From Streptomyces misionensis (GTDB taxonomy: Bacteria > Actinomycetota > Actinomycetes > Streptomycetales > Streptomycetaceae): 64,000 nucleotides of DNA. Shown here in pieces: positions 56,701 to 64,000 of the stretch. Every line of letters starts with the position of its first letter. Positions within the stretch are counted from its first letter, which is position 1. The position numbers were made by a program, and so were the translations under genes. Location of the stretch: positions 2,496,501-2,560,500 of the forward strand of contig NZ_FNTD01000004.1 of NCBI RefSeq assembly GCF_900104815.1, read 5' to 3'. The notes below the pieces were generated by a model that was not told the DNA's origin, did not search any database, and was given only the letters and a program-made list of their open reading frames with translations.

Positions 56701-59700
56701 TCAGAGCAGGGCGGTGGCCTCCACGAGGGAGAGGCCACCGCCCTCCGCGTACGCCGCCCGGTACGCCCGCTCGTCCAGCGCCTCCCGGATGCGCTCCTCG
56801 GCCATGGTGCGGGCCCGCTGCTCCATGCCGGACAGGATGTGCCCGGTCGGCAGCAGGGCGTCGGCGGCGGCCAGCGCGCGGGCGGCGTCGGCGGCGCGGG
56901 CACCGGAGCCGGCCCGGGCCAGCGCCATGGCGCCGGCGGTGAGGGCGATGGAGGGCAGCTGCGGGGTGACAGCCTCGGCGAGCGGGTCCTCGGCGTGCCG
57001 GATCGCCGTGCGGACCCGGCCGAGGGCCTCTTCCTCCCGGCCGTCCAGCGCGTCCAGCAGGGCCTCCTGGCAGAGGATCACGGCATCGAAGACGACGAAG
57101 TTGGAGACCCTGAACTCCTCGCGCAGCAGCCTGAGTTGTTCCCTGGCCTCGCCGGTCCGGCCGGTCAGGCCCAGCCAGCAGGCGAGGAAGAGCCGGGCGG
57201 CGGGCATGGCCTCGCTGTGCGTGTTCTCCTGGCTCGCGACGACCTCCCGCAGCAGCCGCTCGCCCTCCTCCAGCTCGCCCGACTCCATGAGCACGCTGCC
57301 GAGGCGGGCGGAGAGCACGGCGGTCTGGGCGCGGGCGCCGAGCCGTTCGGCGTGTTCGACGGCGGCCCGGTAGTCGAGGGCGGCCTCCTGGTAGGCGCCC
57401 TTGCGCTCCCGGGCCTCGCCGCGCGCGGACAGGGCCTCGGCGGTGCCCCAGTCGTCGCCGAGGCGGCGGTAGAGGGCGAGCGCCTCGTCCGCGTCGCGGG
57501 CGGCGTCACCCGCCCAGGCGGAACGGTTGGCCAGGAGGTTGGCCCGCCACTGGAGGGCGCCGGCCAGTTCCCACTCGAAGCCGGGGGTCTCCCGGCAGGT
57601 CCGCACGTTGGCGTCGACGATCGTCCGCATCCGCTCGGCCCCGCCGGTGAGCATCACCGCGAAGAACCACACCATGCCGGGCGCCCGGCAGGTCTGCGGC
57701 ATCCCCGGGCTGTAGACCTTCGCGACGGTGCGCAGCTTGGCCAGCGCCTCGGGGCTCTGCCAGGCGTCCAACTCGGTGTCCATGCAGGCCATGTGGGCGA
57801 GGTGGAGACCGCGCCGGGCCTCGTTGAGCAGTTCCCCGGTGTACGGCGGCGGGTTCTCGGTGCAGCGCTCCCACACCGGTTCCGCGCGGCGCACCGGCTC
57901 GGTGAACGGGTCCGGGCCGAGCGTCATGACCTCGCGGCACCAGGTGCGGGCCTCGATCCGCTGGTCGCGCATCTGCCAGAACCACACCAGGGACAGCACC
58001 AGGCACAGCGCCTCCTGCTCGTCGCGCGCGGCGACGGCGTGTCTGAGGGCGGTGCGCAGGTTCTCGTACTCCAGCTGGATCCGGGCGATGGCGGCGCGCT
58101 GTCGCGGGCCGCGCAGCAACGGGTCGGTGGTGCGGGCGAGTTCGCGGTAGTACGTCAGATGGGCGCGCTCCGCCTCGGTGCGCCGGCCGGCCTCGGCGAG
58201 CCGTTCGGCGGCGTACTCTGCGACGGTCTCCAGCAGCCGGTAGCGCATCGTGCCGTCGGCCGAGGGGGCGGCGACCACCAGGGACTTGTCGACCAGGGAA
58301 CCCACGGCTTCCAGGGCGACGGGCCCGCACACGGCCTCGGCGGCGGCCAGGTCGCAGCCGCCCGCGAAGACGGACAGCCCGGCGAGGACGTCGCGCTCGT
58401 CGGCGTCCAGCAGGTCCCAGGACCAGTCCACGACGGCCCGCAGGGTCTGCTGGCGGGGCAGCACGGTGCGGCTGCCGGAGGTGAGCAGCCGGAACCGGTC
58501 GTCGAGGCGGTCCGCGATCTGCCGGGGCGACAGCATCCGCAGCCGGGCGGCGGCCAGTTCGATGGCGAGCGGCAGTCCGTCCAGGCGGCGGCAGATCTCG
58601 GCGCACGCCTCCGGGTCGTCCTCGACGCGGAAGCCGGGCCGGGCCGCGGCACCCCGGTCGGCGAACAGCCGGAGCGCGACGGGCTCGGGCAGCGGCTCCA
58701 CCGGGCGCACCAACTCCCCCGGCACGCCGAGGGGTTCGCGGCTGGTGGCGAGGACGGTCAGCCCGGGGCAGCGGGCCAGCAGCCGCTCGGCCAGCCGGGC
58801 GGCGGCGTCGACGACGTGCTCGCAGTTGTCGAGGACGATCAGCATCCGGCGCCGGGCGCAGTGCTCCACCAGCCGGTCCAGCGGGTCGTGCCCGTCGACC
58901 ACGGCGCGCATGCCCTCGGCGCCGGCGCCGTGCAGCACGGTCTCGCGGGCACCGATGGCGGTGAGCACGGCCTGCGGTACGGCGTCCGGGTCGTCCACGG
59001 GGGCGAGTTCGGCCAGCCAGACCCCGTCGCGCACGGAGTCCCGCACCGCCTCGGCGGCCTCCTGGGACAGCCGGGTCTTCCCGGCACCGCCGGGCCCGAG
59101 CAGGGTGACCAGGCGGGCGGTTCCGAGGTCGGCCCCGATCGCGGCGAGGTCGGCCTCCCGGCCGACGAAGGAGGTGAGCCGGGCGGGAATGTTCCCCTGT
59201 CCGGACCCACCGGCCCGCCCGCCGTGGCCGCCCGGCCCCCGGGACCACCACGACCGTCCCGGCCACCGTCGCCGTACCGGCCGTCGGGGCCGTCGGACTC
59301 GTCCCGGCCACCCGGGGCTCCCTCGCCGTACCGGTCACCCGGGCCGCCCGGACCACCATCGCCGTACCGGCCCGACGAGCTGCCGAAATCACCGAAGCCG
59401 CCGTCACCGCCGGAGTCGCCGCGACCGCCCCGGTCGCCGTCCCCGTACCGGCCGGTGGACCCGTCCGGACCGCCCTCGCCGTACCGGTCGCCCCAGCCGT
59501 CCCGGTCGTCCACGCCGCTCCCGGCGTCCATGCCTCTCCGGTCGCCCGTGCGGCCCCGGCCGGGGTTCGTGCCCCGGGCGGTCCGTGGGGGGCCGGGATG
59601 TCCGTCGTCGTCCGGGTCCAGCAACCGGGCGTGCAGGGCGCGCAGTTCGGGGCCGGGGTCGGAGCCCAGGCGGTCGGCGATCAGCCGGCGGACGTCCTCG

Positions 59701-60338
59701 TAGGCGGCGAGTGCCTGGGCCGGGCGGCCGAGGTCGCGCAGGGCGCGCAGGCGCAGCGCCTGGAGCGGCTCGTCCAGCGGGTGGGCGTCGCACAGGGCGG
59801 TCAGCTCGGGCAGGGCCGTCTCCGCCTGGCCGAGGGCGAGGGCGGCGGTGAGCCGGGCGCGCCGGGCGTCGAGACGGCGGGTCTCCCAGCGGGCGGCCTC
59901 CGCGGTGCGGTCGGGCAGATCGGCGAGGGCCGGTCCGTGCCACAGGGCGAGGGCATCGTCCAGGAGGGCGGCGGCCTTGGGCGCGTCGCCCTCGGCCAGG
60001 GCGGCGAGGCCGTCGCCGGTGAGCCGGTCGAAGCGGGTGAGGTCGACGTCGTCCGCGGCGGCGGCGAGCCGGTAGCCGCCCTCGGCGGAGGCGACGGCGT
60101 CCGCGCCGAGCGCCCGGCGCAGCCGGCCCACCAGGGCCTGGAGCGCCCCGGCGGCGTCGGCGGGCGGGTCCGCGCCCCACACCTCGTCCACCAGCACACC
60201 CGTCGGCACGGTCCGCCCGGCGCGCAGCGCCAGCACGCTGAGCAGCGCACGCAGCCGCGCCCCGCCGACCGGAACGGCCGTGCCGTCGGGGCGGAGCGCC
60301 TGGGTGGGGCCGAGCAGGCGGTAACGCACGGGGTTCAT
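56701..60338 (-). pseudogene. SARP-NTPase-TPR regulator (AfsR-like) interrupted by a frameshift
   Basis: The gene reads in two frames. N-terminal part from ATG 60338: MNPVRYRLLGPTQALRPDGT, OmpR-like DNA-binding domain, then the bacterial activator domain (LTAALALGQAETALPELTAL) and a Gly/Asp/Tyr-rich repeat linker (RYGDGGPGGPGDRYGEG). Beyond about 59230 that frame turns to Pro/Ser noise, and the sense continues one frame over with NIPARLTSFVGREADLAAIG, the Walker A LLGPGGAGKTRL, RMLIVLDNCEHVVDAAARLA (Walker B-like), LEALTATSREPL-type region and ~350 residues of TPR-like helices to 56701. The C-terminal frame has no start codon before 59046, after its Walker A, so it cannot be a separate gene. 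Cause: true one-base mutation in the G-rich linker, sequencing error, or -1 frameshifting. An intact version would be a ~1212-residue antibiotic/development regulator. Confidence 0.75.
56709..56743. terminator. Hairpin inside the end of the SARP gene, after the ABC permease
   Basis: Perfect 13-bp stem GGGCGGTGGCCTC / GAGGCCACCGCCC, loop of 9, starting 22 bp past the permease stop and lying within the last codons of the convergent SARP gene. It probably terminates the ABC transcript while coding on the other strand. Confidence 0.75.
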
Positions 60339-60732
60339 TGTCTCCGAGGCTCGGGAAGCGGTCAGGGGGCGGTCACCGGCCGGGGCCGGCCGCCCCGTCG
60401 AGGTCGAGGGTGACGAGGACGCCAACGGTACGACGGACGCGGCGCGCACCGTCCGCCGTGCCGAGATCCCGCTCCTGGAAGGACCGCGGGCAGCGGTCGA
60501 CGGGTTCCCGGGTCACGGAATCGGGCACCGGTTCGGGCCCGCGGCCCGCGGCACGAGCCCCCGCCCGGTCCCGGGGACTTGACGGCGGCGGGACGGCAGG
60601 TTCTCGTAGAACACCTTCTCGCGTGGCATTCGTCCACTGTCCAGGAACCGGACGGCGCGGGCGAGACGTTTTCCCCGTGTCCGCCGGGGTCTTCCCGGAC
60701 CCGCCCGCCCGTCGCAGCAGCAGGAGCCGCCC
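60339..60732. other. Intergenic region between divergent SARP and M50 genes
   Basis: 394 bp. No gene supported: open frames lack RBS or family motifs. It should hold both promoters; a TTGACG at 60579-60584 is the best -35 candidate toward the M50 gene, without a well-spaced -10. Confidence 0.4.
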
Positions 60733-61533
60733 ATGACCACCGCCACCATCCGACCCGGCGACCGGAGGATCAGTCCGGTGTTCGTCGGGATCCTGGCCGT
60801 GACGGCGGTGGCCGGCTGGGCCACCTGGACCGGCTACGCGGCGCGGCCGGGCGTCGCGGTGTTCCTGTTCGTGACGGCCGCCTGGGTCCTCTCGCTGTGC
60901 CTGCACGAGTACGCGCACGCGCGCACCGCCCTGCACGGCGGCGACATCACCGTCGGCGCCAAGGGCTATCTGACGCTGAACCCGCTGAAGTACACGCACG
61001 CGCTGCTGAGCGTCGTGCTGCCGGTGCTGTTCGTGATCATGGGCGGGATCGGGCTGCCGGGCGGCGCGGTGTTCATCGAGCGGTCCCGTGTCCGCGGCCG
61101 TGTGCGGCTGAGTCTGATCTCGGCGGCGGGCCCGCTGACGAACGCGCTGTTCGCCGCCGTGTGCACCGCGCCGTTCTGGCTGCACGCGCTGGACGGCGTG
61201 CCGCGCGACTTCCGGTACGCGCTGGCGTTCCTCGCGCTGCTCCAGGTGACCGCGGCACTGCTGAACTTCCTGCCGGTGCCGGGTCTGGACGGCTACGGCG
61301 TGCTGGAGCCCTGGCTGTCGTACCGGGTGAAGCGGCAGGTGGAGCCGTTCGCGCCGTTCGGGCTGCTGTTCGTGTTCGCGCTGCTGTGGGTGCCGTCGCT
61401 GAACACCGCGTTCTTCTCGCTGATCGACACGGTCCTGCGCGGGCTGGGCGTGGACACCGCGTTCTCCGACTGCGGTTACTGGCTGTACCGGTTCTGGAAC
61501 GGCACCCCCGAGGTGTGCACGTTCAGCCCGTGA
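60733..61533 (+). CDS. Site-2 protease family membrane metalloprotease (M50)
   Basis: 266 residues, ATG 60733. Six or so hydrophobic segments. Zinc motif HEYAH in LSLCLHEYAHARTALHGGDI (~residues 56-75) and the third-ligand motif NFLPVPGLDGYGVLEPW (Asp) near residue 185. The residues GKGYLTLNP-like segment AKGYLTLNPLKYTHALLSV after the first motif and SLISAAGPLTNALFA are typical of SpoIVFB/Rv-type M50B peptidases that cut transmembrane anti-sigma factors or small peptides. No substrate gene is recognisable nearby. Its last 11 bp overlap a small gene on the other strand. Confidence 0.93.
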   Translation: MTTATIRPGDRRISPVFVGILAVTAVAGWATWTGYAARPGVAVFLFVTAAWVLSLCLHEYAHARTALHGGDITVGAKGYLTLNPLKYTHALLSVVLPVLFVIMGGIGLPGGAVFIERSRVRGRVRLSLISAAGPLTNALFAAVCTAPFWLHALDGVPRDFRYALAFLALLQVTAALLNFLPVPGLDGYGVLEPWLSYRVKRQVEPFAPFGLLFVFALLWVPSLNTAFFSLIDTVLRGLGVDTAFSDCGYWLYRFWNGTPEVCTFSP

Positions 61534-61711
61534 CCGGCCGGTCCTGCGCGGCGGCGCGGGCCCGCTTGACGTAGTACCAGGTCATGTTGGACGACAGGCC
61601 CGCCAGCAGCACCCACACGATCCCCAGCCAGCTGCCCTGGACGAAGGAGACGACGGCCGCGGCCACGGAGAGCACGCAGACGACGAGGGTGTAGAGGGCG
61701 ATGCGGGGCAT
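61523..61711 (-). CDS. Small two-helix membrane protein
   Basis: 62 residues; ATG 61711 after AGGAG. Two hydrophobic segments (IALYTLVVCVLSVAAAVVSF and LGIVWVLLAGLSSNMTWYYV) and a basic tail (KRARAAAQDRPVTG). Common in streptomycetes as 'hypothetical membrane protein'. Its stop overlaps the end of the M50 gene. Confidence 0.75.
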   Translation of the reverse strand: MPRIALYTLVVCVLSVAAAVVSFVQGSWLGIVWVLLAGLSSNMTWYYVKRARAAAQDRPVTG

Positions 61712-61812
61712 GACGGGTGGCTCCTGTCGGGGGACACTGCTACGGCGAACAGTGTCCCCCATGGCCGGCGGCGGCTCACAGGAAGGTCGGCCCGGACTCG
61801 CGGGCCGGAAGG

Positions 61813-62517
61813 TCACACGTCGGTGAGCCGCAGCCCCGCGTGCGCCTTGTAGCGGCGGTTGACCGAGATCAGGTTGGCGACCAGCGACTCGACCTGGTGG
61901 GCGCCTCGCAACCGGCCCGCGAAGACGCCCCGCATGCCGGGGATGCGCCCGGCCAGCGCCTGCACGATCTCCACGTCGGCGCGCGCCTCGCCGAGCACCA
62001 TGACGTCGGTGTCGATCCGCTCGATCTCCGGGTCCTGGAGCAGCACGGCCGACAGGTGGTGGAAGGCGGCGGTGACCCGGGAGTCGGGCAGCAGCGCGGC
62101 GGCCTGCTCGGCGGCGCTGCCCTCCTCGGGCTTGAGCGCGTAGGCGCCCTTCTTGTCGAAGCCCAGCGGGTTGACGCAGTCCACGACGAGCTTGCCGGCC
62201 AGCTCGGCGGCGAGCGACTTCAGCGTGTCGCCGTGGCCGTCCCACGGCACGGCGACGATCACGATGTCGCTGCGGCGCGCGGCCTCGGCGTTGTCGGCGC
62301 CCTCGACGCCGTGCCCGAGTTCCTCGGCGGCGGACCGGGCGCGGTCGGCGGACCGGGAGCCGATGATCACCTTCTGCCCGGCCCTGGCGAGCCGGTAGGC
62401 GAGTCCCTTGCCCTGCGGCCCGGTGCCGCCGAGCACGCCGACGACGTGTCCGGAGACGTCGGGCAGGTCCCAGGGGTCCTTGGCGGGGGCCTTCTGTGCG
62501 CTGTCGCTAGAGGTCAT
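61813..62517 (-). CDS. npdG: NADPH-dependent F420 reductase (NpdG/Fno type)
   Basis: 234 residues, ATG 62517. The NADP-binding Rossmann motif is VVGVLGGTGPQGKGLAYRLA, with GSRSADRARSAAEEL after beta 2 specific for the 2'-phosphate. Then IVIVAVPWDGHGDTLKSLAA, VDCVNPLGFDKKGAYALKPE and RVTAAFHHLSAVLLQDPEIE are the NpdG/Fno motifs. The end is RRYKAHAGLRLTDV. It passes hydride between NADPH and coenzyme F420, giving F420H2 for tetracycline-, lincosamide- or redox-type reactions. The N-terminal 26 residues are an extension typical for Streptomyces. It is transcribed alone. Confidence 0.95.
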   Translation of the reverse strand: MTSSDSAQKAPAKDPWDLPDVSGHVVGVLGGTGPQGKGLAYRLARAGQKVIIGSRSADRARSAAEELGHGVEGADNAEAARRSDIVIVAVPWDGHGDTLKSLAAELAGKLVVDCVNPLGFDKKGAYALKPEEGSAAEQAAALLPDSRVTAAFHHLSAVLLQDPEIERIDTDVMVLGEARADVEIVQALAGRIPGMRGVFAGRLRGAHQVESLVANLISVNRRYKAHAGLRLTDV

Positions 62518-62633
62518 GGTGTGACTCTACGTCGCCGGGTGCGGGCGGACGGCCGGGACGGAAGGCGAGGGCGCGGACGGCCGGGAGCGGAAAAGGGGTT
62601 GCCGCCGCACCGCCGCCGCCCGAGCATGCCCGG

Positions 62634-63911
62634 GTGACCTCCGCCCTGCTCCCCGACCTCTCCCCCTGGAAGGCGTCCGCGGACTTCCGACGGCTGTGGA
62701 AGTCCGGGCTGATCAGCAACTTCGGCAGTTTCCTCACCTTCGTGGCCCTGCCCGTTCAGTTGAAGGACCTCACGGAGTCCACCGCCGCCGTGGGCGCCGT
62801 CGGCGCCGTCGAGCTGCTGCCGCTGATCGTGTGCGGGCTGTACGGCGGCGCGCTCGCCGACGCGCTGGACAAGCGGCGCCTGATCCTGTGGACGGAGGCC
62901 GGTCAGGGCCTGCTCAGCGCGGCGCTGCTGCTCAACGCCCTGCTGCCGGACCCCGCGGTCTGGCCGCTGTACGCCGTCGCCGCCCTGTCCTCCGCCCTCG
63001 GCGCCGTGCAGCGTCCGGCCCTCGACTCGCTGTGGCCGCGGATCGTCGCCCATGCCGACATGCCCGCCGCGGCCTCGCTGAACTCGCTGCGCTGGACGGT
63101 CGGCGGGGTGGCGGGCCCGGCACTCGCCGGGGTGGTGGTGGCCTACGCGGGCCTCGGCTGGGCGTACGCCGCCGACCTGCTGACCTTCGCCGTCTCGCTG
63201 GCGTACATCGTGCCGATCGCCGCCTCCCCCGCCGCCCACGAGGCCGCGAAGCCGTCGCTGCGGGCCGTCGCGGAGGGTGCCCGGTACGCGTGGAGCCGCA
63301 AGGAGCTGCTCGGCACCTACGTCGTGGACCTCGCGGCGATGTCGCTGGCCATGCCGCTCGCGGTGCTGCCGTTCCTCGCCGACGACCTGGGCGCCGACTG
63401 GGCGCTCGGACTGATGTACGCGAGCATCCCGGCGGGCTCCCTGCTGGTGAGCCTGACCAGCGGCTGGGCCTCGCGGGTGCGCCGGCACGGTCTGATGGTG
63501 GTGCTGTCGGCGGCCGGTTTCGGCCTCGCGGTCGCGGGGGCGGGCCTGGCCCGGAACGTCTGGCTGGTGCTGTCCCTGCTGGCGCTCGGCGGCGCCTTCG
63601 ACATGGTCAGCGGCATCTTCCGGTCCGCGATGTGGAACCAGACGATCCCCGACGAGCTGCGCGGCCGGCTCGCCGGGATCGAACTGCTGTCCTACTCGGT
63701 GGGGCCCCAGCTGGGCCAGGTCCGCGCGGGCGGCCTCGCCGCCCTGACCGGGCTGCGGGCCTCCGTCGTCTCCGGCGGCCTGGCCTGCGCGGGCGCGGTG
63801 GGCCTGCTCGCGCTGTGCCTGCCGGGGCTCATGACGTACGACGCGCGGACGAACGTCCACGCGGTGCGGATGCGGGAGCGGCGGGCCGCGGCCGTGCCCG
63901 GGGAGGCGTGA
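62634..63911 (+). CDS. MFS transporter (MFS_3/enterobactin-exporter-like)
   Basis: 425 residues from GTG 62634. Start FRRLWKSGLISNFGSFLTFV followed by ALPVQLKDLTESTAAVGAVG, the form of the DHA3/EntS-type MFS exporters (PF05977-like). Motif A is GLYGGALADALDKRRLILWT; a second copy of the loop is SLTSGWASRVRRHGLMVVLS, as expected after the central cytoplasmic loop. MWNQTIPDELRGRLAGIELL is another conserved segment of the group. The substrate may be a siderophore or drug. Its stop abuts a convergent gene. Confidence 0.92.
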   Translation: MTSALLPDLSPWKASADFRRLWKSGLISNFGSFLTFVALPVQLKDLTESTAAVGAVGAVELLPLIVCGLYGGALADALDKRRLILWTEAGQGLLSAALLLNALLPDPAVWPLYAVAALSSALGAVQRPALDSLWPRIVAHADMPAAASLNSLRWTVGGVAGPALAGVVVAYAGLGWAYAADLLTFAVSLAYIVPIAASPAAHEAAKPSLRAVAEGARYAWSRKELLGTYVVDLAAMSLAMPLAVLPFLADDLGADWALGLMYASIPAGSLLVSLTSGWASRVRRHGLMVVLSAAGFGLAVAGAGLARNVWLVLSLLALGGAFDMVSGIFRSAMWNQTIPDELRGRLAGIELLSYSVGPQLGQVRAGGLAALTGLRASVVSGGLACAGAVGLLALCLPGLMTYDARTNVHAVRMRERRAAAVPGEA

Positions 63912-64000
63912 TCACTCCTCGTCGGCGTCCGTCCCGGCCGTGTCGTGCCAGCGCGGGTCGTTCTCCCACTGGAGGTTGCGCTCGGCGGCGAGGTCCATCG
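63912..64000 (-). CDS. 3' end of an unidentified gene
   Basis: Only the last ~28 codons lie in the window (DLAAERNLQWENDPRWHDTA then GTDADEE, TGA at 63912-63914). Tryptophan/acidic C-terminus, charged, no motif. It is probably the end of a longer gene continuing past 64000. Function not inferable. Confidence 0.6.
   Translation of the reverse strand, partial: MDLAAERNLQWENDPRWHDTAGTDADEE

Noticed and set aside
57506..59407. Third minus-strand frame (633 codons) across the SARP gene
   Set aside because: Arg/Pro/Gly-rich noise; the NTPase and TPR motifs are in the other frame.

Overview
The window is chromosomal DNA of a Streptomyces. It has very high G+C, strong third-position G/C bias, many GTG starts, and typical Streptomyces families (DUF397/XRE pairs, SARP-type regulators, F420 chemistry, secreted amylases). 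The gene order malR-malE-malF-malG-aglA-amylase-pullulanase, then glnE, a glnA2-like synthetase and panB, is what I recall from the S. coelicolor core region; this was not checked by any search.

Layout. 1-8.1 kb: end of an epimerase gene, a NarL-type two-component system with a TPR protein, a membrane protein with a sigma-like N-terminus, then a ferritin-like di-iron protein overlapped by a ferredoxin-reductase gene, with a TetR gene. 8.2-21.9 kb: maltodextrin island, with a giant secreted amylase-pullulanase, a secreted alpha-amylase, a cytoplasmic alpha-glucosidase, the MalEFG importer and divergent MalR. CTTGC/GCAAG inverted repeats recur upstream of these genes. 22-31 kb: PAP2 membrane enzyme, glnE, two SDR genes facing a TetR gene across a perfect palindrome, an amidohydrolase remnant, DUF72, a secreted phosphoesterase and a membrane-tethered receiver protein. 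32.2-35.2 kb: a compact four-gene accessory operon (see below). 35.4-48.7 kb: lipoprotein, a glycine-heptad membrane peptide, glnA2, hmp/nsrR with matching operators, DUF3105-DUF305, a sedolisin protease, small orphan genes, a DUF397/XRE/ATPase set, and a three-repeat beta-trefoil exoprotein. 48.7-64 kb: two MFS pumps with a TetR, an EEP phosphatase-like membrane protein, panB, a DrrAB-type ABC exporter, a SARP-NTPase regulator split by a frameshift, an M50 protease, an NpdG-type F420:NADPH oxidoreductase, an MFS protein, and the end of an unknown gene.

The best candidate for an undescribed system is 32250-35230. An Fe(II)/2-oxoglutarate oxygenase with prolyl-4-hydroxylase-like motifs is translationally coupled (ATGA) to an SDR oxidoreductase. 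Both sit just upstream of a collagen-like protein with 41 consecutive Gly-X-Pro triplets, then a small Ala-rich hydrophobic protein. Every triplet has proline in the Y position, the position that collagen prolyl-4-hydroxylases modify. The operon therefore looks like a self-contained cassette for making and hydroxylating a bacterial collagen. This rests on motifs and gene order, not experiment.

Starts were chosen by hand from ribosome-binding sites, overlaps and family-typical N-termini. No tRNA, rRNA, CRISPR array, IS element or attachment site was recognised.
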